Shown here piece after piece: positions 18,347 through 27,976 of a DNA stretch of 64,000 nt (within the stretch, counting starts at the first letter, position 1; each line of letters begins with the position of its first letter). The position numbers and the translations under genes are program-made. A model generated the notes under the pieces. It saw only the letters and a list, made by a program, of their open reading frames with translations, did not search any database and had not been told where the DNA came from. The stretch comes from Neptunomonas qingdaonensis (GTDB taxonomy: Bacteria > Pseudomonadota > Gammaproteobacteria > Pseudomonadales > Balneatricaceae), in assembly GCF_900113275.1 (NCBI RefSeq), contig NZ_FOOU01000014.1, positions 44,876 to 108,875 on the forward strand, given 5' to 3'.

Positions 18347-19366
18347 TTACCACCTTAAACCTTCTGGTCGAAACTCAATAATAACCCGACGCAATTCTCT
18401 TTCAAAAAAGTGCGGATCCACTTCAGCAACACGTGTGAACTTACCAACTCGCAATACCGCTTGCTCTGCCGATTTATCAAACGCAGCATCACCACTACTC
18501 TGTATTATCTCTACACTATCGACCTCACCGGAAGGAAACAAGCGTATCATCACTTTAGCGTTCATGCCGTTACGTGTGTTACTCGGGTATCGCCAGTTTT
18601 TCTCAATCAACGCCTGAATATAGCCGCTGATTTCTGCTCGCATTTTATCAGAGCGTTCTGCAGCCGCGGCTTTACGTTTAGCTGCATTTTCTGCTGCCAC
18701 ACGTTCAGCTCCCTTCTGGCGTTTTGTCTCTTCGGCTAGTTTACGTTCAGCTTCTTTCCTTTTTAGCTCGTCACGCTTGCGCTTCTGTTCCGCGTCAGCT
18801 TTTTTGCGTTCATCTTCTGCTTTTCGCTTTTTATCCGCTTCCGCTTTTTTCTTCGCATCAGCCAATGTTTGAGCCTCTGCTTTTTTCTTCTCTTGTTCTT
18901 TCTTGAGCTCTTTTTCAGCCGCTATTTTACGTGCATGCTCAATCGCTTGCTGCTCTTTAAGCTTGGCTAATTTCTGCTCCTCTGCTTTACGCTGCTTCTC
19001 AGCCTGGGCTTTTTGCTGTGCTTCAGCGACAGCTTTTTGTTGCTTCTCAGCCTCCTGTTTCAATTTTTCAGCCTGACGACGCTGCTCTTCAAGCACCTGC
19101 CGTTTGAGCTCTTCCTGATGCTCCTGTGCAATTTTTTCGCGTTTCTTCTCTTGTTCCGCTTTTAACTTTTGCTCTTCCTGAAACTCTTTTTGAAGATTTT
19201 CCTGATTGCTTAACGCTTTCAAGTCAATCATTTCAGCCTGGATATGACGTGGTATTCTGCGATAGGGGTCTTCCTGCTGAAACCAGTGAGGGATCAACAA
19301 TAAAAGTATGCCGCCATGCAAAATTAACGCACAGATAAACGGAATGATGTAACTGGTTATACCCAC
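18347..19366 (-). CDS. tolA: Tol-Pal system protein TolA
   Basis: Inner-membrane protein spanning the periplasm. One N-terminal transmembrane helix (IIPFICALILHGGILLLLIP), then a long Lys/Glu/Ala/Gln helical domain (about 55-245) of low complexity, and a C-terminal globular domain (YIQALIEKNWRYPSNTRNG, VDSVEIIQSSG) that contacts TolB and Pal. 339 residues. It is 8 bases from tolR and 2 bases from tolB, so clearly one operon. Confidence 0.95.
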   Translation of the reverse strand: MGITSYIIPFICALILHGGILLLLIPHWFQQEDPYRRIPRHIQAEMIDLKALSNQENLQKEFQEEQKLKAEQEKKREKIAQEHQEELKRQVLEEQRRQAEKLKQEAEKQQKAVAEAQQKAQAEKQRKAEEQKLAKLKEQQAIEHARKIAAEKELKKEQEKKKAEAQTLADAKKKAEADKKRKAEDERKKADAEQKRKRDELKRKEAERKLAEETKRQKGAERVAAENAAKRKAAAAERSDKMRAEISGYIQALIEKNWRYPSNTRNGMNAKVMIRLFPSGEVDSVEIIQSSGDAAFDKSAEQAVLRVGKFTRVAEVDPHFFERELRRVIIEFRPEGLRW

Positions 19367-19374
19367 ACAATACC

Positions 19375-19791
19375 CTACTCAGTTACCAAACCGACACTGG
19401 TGGCACCCGATTGCTGCATAAGAGACATCAACTGCACAACTTTATCGTAATAAACGTTTTTGTCTCCTCTGACCAGCAGCAATTGTTTTGGGTTCACACT
19501 CATGACTTTTTCTACCCGGGAAGCCACTTCTTCTCTACTGATCGCTTCAGTCTCGTCACCACCGATATTGATATAATAAAGACCCTCTTTATCTACCGTT
19601 ACAATCATTGGTTCCTGATCCTGAGCATCAACTGGTTCAGCTGAGGCCTGAGGAAGCTCGACACTAACACCTTGTGTCAACATGGGCGCCGTTACCATAA
19701 AAATCACCAACAGCACCATCATCACATCAATGTACGGAACTACATTGATGTCGGCGTTGAGTTTGCGCTTGTTTCTTTTCCGTCTGATCAT
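19375..19791 (-). CDS. tolR: Tol-Pal system protein TolR
   Basis: ExbD-family inner-membrane stator protein using the proton-motive force with TolQ. A single transmembrane helix carries the conserved Asp of VVPYIDVMMVLLVIFMV, followed by a periplasmic domain. 138 residues, usual size. Twelve bases from tolQ. Confidence 0.95.
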   Translation of the reverse strand: MIRRKRNKRKLNADINVVPYIDVMMVLLVIFMVTAPMLTQGVSVELPQASAEPVDAQDQEPMIVTVDKEGLYYINIGGDETEAISREEVASRVEKVMSVNPKQLLLVRGDKNVYYDKVVQLMSLMQQSGATSVGLVTE

Positions 19792-19803
19792 CGTATTAAA
19801 CCA

Positions 19804-20484
19804 TTAGATCGGCGAATGAATACGGCGGTGCAGAATACTGGAAAATTCATCTGCAAAGGTTTCATAGTTATTCATCAGCCATTCTGACTTAGCAGCAAAG
19901 CGGTTATAGGCAATAACAGCCGGAATTGCCGCAAAAAGCCCGATGGCTGTCGCCACCAAAGCTTCGGAAATACCGGGTGCCACAGAGGCTAACGTCGCCT
20001 GGTGCACATTCGCCAAACCCCGGAAAGAGTTCATTATTCCCCATACGGTTCCGAATAAGCCAATATAAGGGCTGGTCGAACCAACCGTAGCCAAAAAAGG
20101 AAGATGTTGTCCCAGCTTTTCTTCTTCGCGGGCCAGTGCTACACGCATACTACGCTGTACGCCTTCCATCACGGCATCCGGGTCGTAGCTTTTCTGCTGT
20201 GTCATCCGTGTATATTCTTTTATGCCTGCACAAAAAATAGTTTCAGCGCCACTGATTTTCCCGGAAGCATCCGAAATTTCACGATAGAGCTGCCCTAAAT
20301 CAATGCCCGACCAAAACCTGTCTTCAAAATTACGTAATGCTTTCGCCGTGTTACGAATAACGCTAAAACGTTGAAATATCATTATCCAGGATATAAAAGA
20401 AGCGAGTACCAAAATAGCCATAACTACCTGAACAACGGCGCTGGCATTGATAACGAGGCTCCAGATCGACAACTGTTCGACCAC
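19804..20484 (-). CDS. tolQ: Tol-Pal system protein TolQ
   Basis: ExbB/MotA-family inner-membrane channel protein of the Tol motor. Three transmembrane helices: one near 15-40, then LPFLATVGSTSPYIGLFGTV and VATAIGLFAAIPAVIAYN, each with the family's channel Thr/Ala positions. 226 residues. First gene of the operon; the acyl-CoA thioesterase ybgC usually upstream is absent. Confidence 0.95.
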   Translation of the reverse strand: MVEQLSIWSLVINASAVVQVVMAILVLASFISWIMIFQRFSVIRNTAKALRNFEDRFWSGIDLGQLYREISDASGKISGAETIFCAGIKEYTRMTQQKSYDPDAVMEGVQRSMRVALAREEEKLGQHLPFLATVGSTSPYIGLFGTVWGIMNSFRGLANVHQATLASVAPGISEALVATAIGLFAAIPAVIAYNRFAAKSEWLMNNYETFADEFSSILHRRIHSPI

Positions 20485-20842
20485 TGCGTTTTCTCCGTAA
20501 AAAACCTATTAACCAATCAAGATTATAGGAATAGTCATTGTTTAATAAAACATCTGATCAAAGCCTGACAGGCAGATGCCATTTCTGAGATAGCGGCATG
20601 ATTGAAAAGTTCATATTTCAAGCCACCAGCTTATTTGTAATAGCGCTTTGTAAGCATTTATCGCAGAGTGCGCAAACAATAGCAGGCGCGCAGATTTATA
20701 CAAGAAGGGCGAAGTAAATGTAGTGGTTATTTTTTATCCGTGTCACCTTTTCCCCAATTAAACACCAGACAAAAGGCCGAAGGCTGATTTTCGTACTCGG
20801 GTAAACACTTAGACAACAAGCCCTCAGCGGCGAATCAATTAG
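20485..20842. other. tolQ upstream region
   Basis: About 358 bases between the TraR/DksA-like gene and tolQ. I looked for a ybgC remnant and saw none. It presumably holds the tol operon promoter, but I cannot place one with confidence. Confidence 0.4.
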
Positions 20843-21241
20843 CTACAAAGAAGCATGATGCACATCAGGATGCTGTTGCTCCTCCTTAGACTGGCAGGAT
20901 AAACAGCGGGAGGATACTGGATTCGCTTTTAAACGATTCAATTCTATCTCCTCTCCGCAACCGACACACAAGCCATACTCGCCATTGGTTAAACGCTGCA
21001 AAGCCTCTTGGCATTCCTTGATTTCATGCAGGTGACGAGACATATTAACGAGGTTGATAGTTGACTCGAGGTCTGCAGATGCCTCATCACCCATATCATG
21101 AGCTTCTTTCATAGCCTGATGTACTCGCTCACCTTGCTGATCGTGGAGCTCATGCCCTACATCTTCACGTAAATTAGCGAGTAGATCCAACAGTTCGGCT
21201 TTAATTATCTTTTCTTGAGCGGCAGTCAATGAGGATGACAT
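20843..21241 (-). CDS. TraR/DksA family zinc-finger protein
   Basis: A 132-residue protein. A helical N-terminal half (about 1-85) is followed by a C4 zinc finger: CVGC and CLSC in GEYGLCVGCGEEIELNRLKANPVSSRCLSCQ. DksA proper has the coiled-coil tip DxxDxA motif; here the corresponding region reads GDEASAD and is short, so this is a DksA-like paralogue rather than DksA. It could bind RNA polymerase or another partner. Sits alone between ruvB and tolQ. Confidence 0.85.
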   Translation of the reverse strand: MSSSLTAAQEKIIKAELLDLLANLREDVGHELHDQQGERVHQAMKEAHDMGDEASADLESTINLVNMSRHLHEIKECQEALQRLTNGEYGLCVGCGEEIELNRLKANPVSSRCLSCQSKEEQQHPDVHHASL

Positions 21242-21339
21242 AATGTTTCTCTCTTATTGTTAGTATCACAGTTGCAGCATAAACTGCTGACGCGTGTACC
21301 AAAATATGCAGAGAATAAAACACGGCTTTTTTATAAGGT

Positions 21340-22353
21340 TTATTGACCCGTGTCAGGCTTATCAATACCAAAGTGCAGATAGGCATGATCAGTCACAACC
21401 CTCCCTCGAGGTGTTCGCATAATATAGCCCTGCTGAATTAGGAAAGGCTCAAGCACATCTTCAATGGTATCCCGCTCTTCACTGATGGCTGCTGCAAGAC
21501 TGTCGATACCTACCGGACCACCACCAAACTTTTCAATCATGACCAATAATAAACGGCGGTCCATGTGGTCAAAACCACGTTCATCCACACTGAGCATATT
21601 CAGAGCCAGATTAGCCACATCCTGAGTAATAACACCGTCACATTTTACTTCTGCATAATCACGGGCGCGGCGTAATAATCGGTTGGCGATACGTGGCGTT
21701 CCACGACTTCGCTTAGCGACCTCTTTAGCACCTTCCGGATCAATACGTGAACCGGATAACCTCGCTGAACGGATAACAATCTGTGTTAGGTCCTCAATAT
21801 TATAAAACTCAAGACGCTGAACGATACCAAAGCGATCACGCAACGGAGAGGTCAAAGACCCCGCACGAGTTGTTGCCCCGACTAAGGTAAAGGGTGGCAA
21901 ATCCAGCTTAATTGAACGCGCCGACGGACCTTCGCCAATCATTATATCCAACTGATAATCTTCCATCGCGGGATAAAGAATCTCTTCAACATTCGGACTT
22001 AAACGGTGAATCTCGTCGATAAACAGAATATCGCCCGCTTCAAGATTAGTCAGCAAAGCAGCCAGGTCACCTGCTTTTTCGATGATCGGGCCGGACGTGG
22101 TTTTAATATCACCACCCATTTCATGCGCGATGATATTCGCTAAGGTTGTTTTGCCTAATCCGGGCGGACCAAAAATCAGTGTATGATCGAGCGCTTCTTT
22201 ACGCTTTCTCGCCGCATGAATAAAAATCTCCATCTGTTCTTTAACAACAGGCTGTCCGGTGTAGTCAGCCAGTTTTTTGGGGCGTATAGCACGATCATGC
22301 TGCTCTTCCACCGGTGCACTGACAGACGAAATAAAACGATCTGCTTCGATCAT
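21340..22353 (-). CDS. ruvB: Holliday junction DNA helicase RuvB
   Basis: AAA+ motor that drives branch migration with RuvA. Walker [10 protein letters not shown], Walker [10 protein letters not shown], sensor GATTRAG and arginine finger in SPLRDRFG, then a C-terminal winged helix ([11 protein letters not shown]). 337 residues, usual. It follows ruvA by 33 bases. Confidence 0.97.
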   Translation of the reverse strand: MIEADRFISSVSAPVEEQHDRAIRPKKLADYTGQPVVKEQMEIFIHAARKRKEALDHTLIFGPPGLGKTTLANIIAHEMGGDIKTTSGPIIEKAGDLAALLTNLEAGDILFIDEIHRLSPNVEEILYPAMEDYQLDIMIGEGPSARSIKLDLPPFTLVGATTRAGSLTSPLRDRFGIVQRLEFYNIEDLTQIVIRSARLSGSRIDPEGAKEVAKRSRGTPRIANRLLRRARDYAEVKCDGVITQDVANLALNMLSVDERGFDHMDRRLLLVMIEKFGGGPVGIDSLAAAISEERDTIEDVLEPFLIQQGYIMRTPRGRVVTDHAYLHFGIDKPDTGQ

Positions 22354-22386
22354 GTATAACTGCCCCGTATTTCTATCAACTCATTA

Positions 22387-23016
22387 TCAACCAGATATCA
22401 TCGATTTTAACGCCAGACGAATCAGCTCTTCAGTACTGACATTCATGCCTAGCTGCTGCTCTGCCTGAATCACCGCTTTGGTCGCATGTACTGGCTTGTA
22501 GCCTAATGCCACTAAGGCGCTTTCGGCCTCTTCTCTGCAACCCGCAAAGTGCTGAGCCTGATTTGGCAGGTCCGTACCGGTTAATTGGAAATCGGCAGGT
22601 TCATCTTGCTGGAGAATTTTAAGCTTGTCTTTTAATTCGACAATCAGACGCTCTGCTGTTTTTTTGCCTACACCCGGAATACGCGTCAAGGCTGCGGCAT
22701 CTTCTCGCTGCAAACAACCAATAAACTCTTCTGTTGTCATACCCGAAAGGATAGAGATCGCCATTTTGGGGCCAACACCATTCGCTTTAATCAAGGAGCG
22801 AAACAGGCTACGTTCCTTTTTATCGATAAAACCATAGAGCAACTGAGCATCTTCACGCACAACAAAATGCGTATGTAAAACAACAATCTGGCCAATGTCT
22901 GGTAGACGAAAAAAGGTATTCATCGAAGCTTCGACTTCATACCCAACTCCATGTAAGTCCAGCAGCAGATGCGGCGGCTGCTTTTCGATTAACTCACCCT
23001 TTAAGCGCCCTATCAC
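22387..23016 (-). CDS. ruvA: Holliday junction DNA helicase RuvA
   Basis: Junction-binding tetramer subunit. N-terminal OB fold (MIGRLKGELIEK, LDLHGVGYEVE), two helix-hairpin-helix motifs (IKANGVGPKMAISIL, LTRIPGVGKKTAERL) and the C-terminal RuvB-binding domain (ALVALGYKPVHATKAV). 209 residues. ruvC, usually just upstream, is not here; ftsY is. Confidence 0.97.
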   Translation of the reverse strand: MIGRLKGELIEKQPPHLLLDLHGVGYEVEASMNTFFRLPDIGQIVVLHTHFVVREDAQLLYGFIDKKERSLFRSLIKANGVGPKMAISILSGMTTEEFIGCLQREDAAALTRIPGVGKKTAERLIVELKDKLKILQQDEPADFQLTGTDLPNQAQHFAGCREEAESALVALGYKPVHATKAVIQAEQQLGMNVSTEELIRLALKSMISG

Positions 23017-23124
23017 GGCAATACTCTCATCCTGTTAAAAACATGGATAAATATACAGTACAATTAACCTAATACCAATCGATTCATACACAGTGAAATC
23101 AACAAATTAATCGTGTAAAGGTCT

Positions 23125-24528
23125 CTAATCAAATAACGCCGCCACAAACTCTTCTGCGACGAAAGGGCGAAGATCATCTATCTGTTCACCCACACCTATG
23201 TAACGAATAGGCAATTGCAACTGCTTAGCGATGGCAAATATAATTCCGCCCTTGGCTGTACCATCCAGCTTAGTCAATGTGATACCCGTCACTCCGACAG
23301 CATCCTTAAAGATCCGGGCCTGACTCATTGCATTCTGTCCGGTACCCGCATCCAGAACGAGCATCACTTCATGCGGTGCAGAAATGTCTTTTTTACGCAT
23401 TACGCGTACGACCTTTTCCAGCTCCTGCATTAAATGATCTTTATTCTGCAAGCGCCCGGCGGTGTCCGCAATCAATACATCAACATTCTTGGTTTGGGCT
23501 GACTGCAACGCATCAAATAGCACAGAAGCGGAGTCTGCGCCGGTATGCTGAGCGATGACCGGTACGTTATTTCTTTGCCCCCATACTTGTAGCTGCTCTA
23601 CGGCTGCCGCCCTGAAAGTATCACCCGCGGCCAACATAACTGACTTGCCTTCAGCCTGAAAGCGCTTAGTCAATTTGCCGATAGTGGTCGTTTTGCCCAC
23701 GCCATTCACTCCAACCATTAGAATAACGTAGGGCTTGCACTGCGTATCAACCACTAGCGGCTGCTCAACCTGACCAAGCAATGCTGCCAACTCCTGCTTT
23801 AGCGACTGATGTAATGCCTGAGCATCAGCCAGCTGATTTCGCGTAACCCTATCCGTTAAGCGGCCAATAATTTCGCTAGTGGCTTCAACACCAACATCGG
23901 CCGTCAGCAGCAAGGTTTCGATATCTTCCAGTAACTCATCATCAATTTCTTTTTTACCCAGAAAAAGATTACCTAGTTTCTCAGACAAATTCGCTTTAGT
24001 CCGGCTTAACCCAGCCTTCATACGAGCAAACATACCCTGTTTAGCCGGCTCTTCGCCCGCAGCTGGTGCAGATTTTGCCGCGATTACAGGCGCTTGCTTT
24101 GCCTCATCTTCCGGCCTTGCTTCATCTGCCTGCTCTGGTTTTTCTTCATCTACCGGCTTAACTTCAGCAGCCTGTTTAGCTTCGGGTTTAACTTCGGGTT
24201 TAACTTCGGGTTTAACTTCGGGTTTAACTTCGGGTTTAACTTCGGGTTTAGCTTCGGGTTTAGCTTCTGGCTTGGCGGCGACAACGTCTACGTCCTTTTC
24301 AAGGGGCTCAGCGACCAGATCGGCAGACGGTTCTTCCTTTGCAGGTGTGATTTTTTTAGCCACTTCAGGTACAAGACTCACCGCATCAAGCTCTACAACG
24401 TCTGAATCCACAGGCTTGATATCATCGGGTTTATTTTCTTGCGTTTCTTGAGACTGCTCGACAACTTCAGGCGCCTTTTCTTGCGACTCTTCGCTGGATG
24501 AAAATATTGATCTCAGCTTCTTAAACAT
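23125..24528 (-). CDS. ftsY: signal recognition particle receptor FtsY
   Basis: GTPase that docks SRP-ribosome complexes at the membrane. The NG domain is complete: VGVNGVGKTTT (G1, near 273), DTAGRLQN (G3) and TKLDGTAKGG (G4/G5). The acidic A domain (about 1-160) is low complexity and contains eight four-residue units (KPEA/KPEV-type) encoded by a 12-bp tandem repeat at 24181-24276. 467 residues. ftsE and ftsX, its usual downstream partners, are not present; ruvA follows instead. Confidence 0.96.
   Translation of the reverse strand: MFKKLRSIFSSSEESQEKAPEVVEQSQETQENKPDDIKPVDSDVVELDAVSLVPEVAKKITPAKEEPSADLVAEPLEKDVDVVAAKPEAKPEAKPEVKPEVKPEVKPEVKPEVKPEAKQAAEVKPVDEEKPEQADEARPEDEAKQAPVIAAKSAPAAGEEPAKQGMFARMKAGLSRTKANLSEKLGNLFLGKKEIDDELLEDIETLLLTADVGVEATSEIIGRLTDRVTRNQLADAQALHQSLKQELAALLGQVEQPLVVDTQCKPYVILMVGVNGVGKTTTIGKLTKRFQAEGKSVMLAAGDTFRAAAVEQLQVWGQRNNVPVIAQHTGADSASVLFDALQSAQTKNVDVLIADTAGRLQNKDHLMQELEKVVRVMRKKDISAPHEVMLVLDAGTGQNAMSQARIFKDAVGVTGITLTKLDGTAKGGIIFAIAKQLQLPIRYIGVGEQIDDLRPFVAEEFVAALFD
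24181..24276. repeat. 12-bp tandem repeat in ftsY
   Basis: Five exact copies of TTCGGGTTTAAC (24181-24240), two of TTCGGGTTTAGC and a degenerate TTCTGGCTTGGC. They encode a Lys-Pro-Glu-Val/Ala array on the minus strand. The unit is a multiple of three, so copy-number change keeps the frame. Confidence 0.95.
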
Positions 24529-24672
24529 GCTTGTTCCTCAAAACACTTGATATGCCAAAAACTAATGAAAAAATGCAATAATAATATGTTGGTTACGGCT
24601 ATGATTTCAAAAGAAATATCTTATCATAGTGCAGCGCTGCACAAACCCATTCAACGAAAATTGTAGGGAACT

Positions 24673-26286
24673 ATGGACTTTATCTGGATTCTATTTGCAT
24701 TTGTTTGCGGCTTGGCCGTAAAACTACTCTCTCTGCCTCCACTTATAGGTTTCCTGTTAGCGGGTTTCGTACTGCATTTCATTGGTGTCGCACCTACAGA
24801 GTCACTCAACACGCTAGCCGACCTTGGCATTACTCTAATGCTGTTTACCATCGGCCTTAAACTACATGTCTCCTACCTGTTTAAACGGGAAATATGGGCC
24901 AGCACACTCTCCCACATGGGCATCTGGACATTACTGTTCGGCTCCTCTTCACTATTACTTGCAGTCGTCGCGTTTCCATACTTTACAGACATGAGCTTTC
25001 AAGCAGCTGCCATACTGGGTTTTGCACTAAGTTTCAGCAGCACCGTATGCATTATTAAACTTCTTGAAGAAAGTGGCGAGATGAAAACCCGGCATGGACA
25101 AATTGCCGTGGGAATTCTGGTTATGCAAGATGTTGTTGCCGTTATTTTCCTGGTGTTTGCCACAGGCAAGATCCCGTCTATATGGGCGCTAGGCTTGTTT
25201 GGACTGATTTTTATTCGCCCGCTTTTGGATGCCTTACTCAACAGAGCCGGACATGGAGAGATGCTGCCACTTACCGGTTTTTTCCTGGCTTTGGGTGGTT
25301 ATGAACTTTTCTCTCTCGTGGGTGTTAAAGGCGATTTAGGCGCTCTTTTATTTGGTGTACTACTCAGCCATCACCCAAAAGCGAGTGAACTAACAAAGTC
25401 ACTGTTAAGCTTTAAAGACCTCTTTTTGATTGGCTTCTTCCTCTCAATTGGGTTCACGGCCTTACCTAACTGGTCAATGATAGGCATGGCGGCCATGATT
25501 TCCAGCCTGATTCTTATTAAATTTGTACTATTTTTCTTCATATTCACACGCTTGAACCTGCGCGGCCGCACATCGTTTCTATCCGCTCTGGCCTTAAGTA
25601 ATTTCAGTGAGTTTGGTCTGATTGTCACTGCGCTAAGCGTAGATTCCGGCTGGATCAATAAAGAATGGCTGGTTATTCTGGCACTCGCGGTATCATTTTC
25701 ATTTATTTTAACCAGCTTATTCTACGGCCACGCCCATCAAATTTACGGACAGTATAAAAACCTGATAAAGCGCTTCGAAAGCAACACACGCTTAACAGAA
25801 GATCTTTTTATCCAACCAGCCCGTGCTGAAATACTGGTTATTGGTCTTGGACGCGTAGGTAAAGGTGCCTTTAAAGCACTGCAAAACATGGTAGATCAAC
25901 GTGTCGTGGGTATGGATGCTGACCGCTTACGTGTTAAAGAATTCCAGCAACAAGGGCTGAATGTATTTTTTGGTGACGGTGAAGACGCTGATCTGTGGGA
26001 AAGCTTTGATTCCTCTGCTATCAAGCTTGTATTACTTGCACTGCCTTCGATTGAGGATGATAAGAACATTACCATTCAACTACGTAATGCGAATTATCAG
26101 GGACAAATAGCAGCGATAGCGCGCTTTCAGGATCAGCGAGAGCAGCTTATCAATGCGGGTATTGACAATGTGTTTAACTTTTATACCGAAGCAGGTATTG
26201 GTTTTGCCGAAGAGAGCTTAATGCTAATCGGCGAACTGCCGGCAGATAAACAACCCAAGCCAGAGTTAACACTTGCCAGAGAATAA
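24673..26286 (+). CDS. CPA2-family monovalent cation:proton antiporter (KefB/YbaL-like)
   Basis: A 537-residue inner-membrane protein with about 11-12 hydrophobic segments (to about residue 355) of the Na+/H+ exchanger-2 family. A cytoplasmic TrkA-N (Rossmann) domain follows (ILVIGLGRVGKGAF near 393, VVGMDADR, FGDGEDADLW) and probably gates transport by nucleotide binding. It may exchange K+ or Na+ for H+. No TrkA-C domain is visible. Divergent from ftsY; convergent with prpF over a shared terminator region. Confidence 0.88.
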   Translation: MDFIWILFAFVCGLAVKLLSLPPLIGFLLAGFVLHFIGVAPTESLNTLADLGITLMLFTIGLKLHVSYLFKREIWASTLSHMGIWTLLFGSSSLLLAVVAFPYFTDMSFQAAAILGFALSFSSTVCIIKLLEESGEMKTRHGQIAVGILVMQDVVAVIFLVFATGKIPSIWALGLFGLIFIRPLLDALLNRAGHGEMLPLTGFFLALGGYELFSLVGVKGDLGALLFGVLLSHHPKASELTKSLLSFKDLFLIGFFLSIGFTALPNWSMIGMAAMISSLILIKFVLFFFIFTRLNLRGRTSFLSALALSNFSEFGLIVTALSVDSGWINKEWLVILALAVSFSFILTSLFYGHAHQIYGQYKNLIKRFESNTRLTEDLFIQPARAEILVIGLGRVGKGAFKALQNMVDQRVVGMDADRLRVKEFQQQGLNVFFGDGEDADLWESFDSSAIKLVLLALPSIEDDKNITIQLRNANYQGQIAAIARFQDQREQLINAGIDNVFNFYTEAGIGFAEESLMLIGELPADKQPKPELTLARE

Positions 26287-26312
26287 TGTATCGACAATCC
26301 CATAGAGAGGAC

Positions 26313-26344
26313 AAAAAAAACCTGCATGGCAAGAGCCATGCAGG
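26313..26344 (-). terminator. terminator after prpF
   Basis: A perfect 10-bp stem CCTGCATGGC (26321-26330) / GCCATGCAGG (26335-26344) with AAGA loop. On the minus strand it is followed by eight T (A run 26313-26320). Ends the methylcitrate operon. Confidence 0.9.
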
Positions 26345-26442
26345 GAACAAAGAAGTAGAAGCAAATCTGTCCTGATAGGCAGTCAGATTTACCACATCCC
26401 TACTTCAAACGGTAAACTCAATAAAACGTGAACCGCTACCAC

Positions 26443-27621
26443 TTAAAACGAATCGCCTGGTATGCGAACCCAACCTTCCATCAGCACACGAGCACTACGG
26501 CTCATAATTGCTTTAGTTGCCGTCCATTCGCCGTCAACCTGCTTGGCTTCTGCACCCACTTTAAGCGTGCCTGATGGATGACCAAAAGTAACAACACTAC
26601 GCTCACCACCGCCCGCCGCCAGATTAACCAGTGTGCCCGGAATAGCGGCCGCCGTGCCGATAGCTACGGCTGCAGTCCCCATCATCGCATGGTGCAGTTT
26701 ACCCATAGAAAGAGCACGCACCGCCACATCGATATCATCGCTAGTTACTTGCTTTCCACTGGAAGAAACATAGTTCTGCGCCGGTGCACAGAAGGCAACT
26801 TTTGGCGTGTGCTGACGTGCGACTGCTTCAGAAATATCCTCAATCAGCCCCATGCGAACTGCACCGTATGCGCGAATCGTTTCAAATCTTTCCAGTGCAG
26901 CAGGGTCTCCATTAATCGCGTCCTGAAGTTCAGTGCCGTCATAACCAATTTCATCAGCAATAAGGAAAATGGTCGGAATTCCGGCATTTATCATGGTTGC
27001 TTTGAAAGTGCCTACACCCGGCACTTCAAGATCATCAACCAGGTTACCCGTGGGAAACATAGCTCCATCGCCATCAGCGGGGTCCATAAACTCAACCTGG
27101 ACCTCTGCTGCCGGAAAGGTAACACCATCCAGTTCAAAATCACCTGTTTCCTGAACTTCGCCGTTAGTCATAGGCACATGCGCAATAATCGTTTTCTTGA
27201 TGTTAGCCTGCCAGATACGCACGACACACACTCCGTCCTGCGGGATGCGATCTGCATCGACCAGACCACCACTAATGGCAAAGGCACCTACTGCTGCTGT
27301 GAGGTTACCGCAGTTACCACTCCAATCAACAAAGGCTCTGTCGATAGCTACCTGGCCAAACAGATAATCAACATCATGATCTGGCTGACTACTCTTATCC
27401 AAAATAACCGTTTTACTGGTGCTAGAGGTTGCACCGCCCATACCATCTGTTTGCTTGCCATAGGGATCCGGGCTACCAATCACGCGCAATAGAATATTAT
27501 CGCGCGCTGCACCAGCAACCTGAGCACTTTCAGGAAGATCCTGACGGCGGAAAAATACACCTTTACTGGTACCGCCACGGATATAAGTAGCGGGGATTTT
27601 AATCTGGGGGACGTGTGACAT
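26443..27621 (-). CDS. prpF: 2-methylaconitate cis-trans isomerase PrpF
   Basis: Isomerises the trans-2-methylaconitate made by AcnD to the cis form in the methylcitrate cycle. A 392-residue diaminopimelate-epimerase-like fold with TYIRGGTSKGVFF at the N-terminus, GGATSSTSKTVIL, and the Cys of SGNCGNLTAAVG. Last gene of the operon. Confidence 0.95.
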   Translation of the reverse strand: MSHVPQIKIPATYIRGGTSKGVFFRRQDLPESAQVAGAARDNILLRVIGSPDPYGKQTDGMGGATSSTSKTVILDKSSQPDHDVDYLFGQVAIDRAFVDWSGNCGNLTAAVGAFAISGGLVDADRIPQDGVCVVRIWQANIKKTIIAHVPMTNGEVQETGDFELDGVTFPAAEVQVEFMDPADGDGAMFPTGNLVDDLEVPGVGTFKATMINAGIPTIFLIADEIGYDGTELQDAINGDPAALERFETIRAYGAVRMGLIEDISEAVARQHTPKVAFCAPAQNYVSSSGKQVTSDDIDVAVRALSMGKLHHAMMGTAAVAIGTAAAIPGTLVNLAAGGGERSVVTFGHPSGTLKVGAEAKQVDGEWTATKAIMSRSARVLMEGWVRIPGDSF

Positions 27622-27698
27622 AATTTCTTATCCTGTCTGCTTTGGCCTAGCTAATGGGCCTGTCTATTGGGGCGCTGCTAACCAATCAGCTCACTCAA

Positions 27699-27734
27699 CT
27701 CATGCAACTCATGCAACTCATGCAACTCATGCAA
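27699..27734. repeat. 9-bp tandem repeat (CTCATGCAA x4)
   Basis: Four exact copies in a row, preceded by related CTCACTCAA. Non-coding, between acnD and prpF. Confidence 0.95.
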
Positions 27735-27901
27735 CAACACGGTTCAGAAAAACCTTAATAACGTCAGCTATGACGACACTTTTCTGTTAATCATCTGCTC
27801 AACTGGAGTAATTAAGGGCTTTCTTGTTTCTACTACTGTTCTTAATACTGGGTTTAAAACTGAGTTTAATACTGTGGTTAAAACCGGTATACGCTGCGCT
27901 T

Positions 27902-27935
27902 TTTACCGCCTGCTGCAATAACAGCAAGCGGTAAA
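27902..27935. other. stable hairpin downstream of acnD
   Basis: TTTACCGC (27902-27909) and GCTG pair with CAGC and GCGGTAAA (27928-27935) around a 2x2 internal loop and a 6-base loop. It lies 41 bases after the acnD stop. No T run on the minus strand, so it is more likely an RNA-stability or attenuating element than a full terminator. Confidence 0.6.
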
Positions 27936-27976
27936 CAGCAAACAACAACGCTACCGGTTACACACCGATGTAATGC

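Larger units (their letters stand above)
27622..27976. other. acnD-prpF gap with repeats and hairpin
   Basis: About 355 bases with no gene. It holds a 9-bp tandem repeat (27699-27734), a stretch with GGTTTAAAAC-type quasi-repeats (about 27840-27890) and a stable hairpin (27902-27935). It may be a REP-like or intercistronic processing region. Confidence 0.5.

Noticed and set aside
24181..24276. Possible CRISPR-like array
   Set aside because: The units are contiguous with no spacers and encode FtsY.
23879..24451. Plus-strand frame opposite ftsY
   Set aside because: Mirror of the ftsY repeat region, composition explained by the 12-bp repeat.
26578..27492. Long plus-strand frame opposite prpF
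   Set aside because: Antisense shadow of a well-identified gene, with no recognisable domain.
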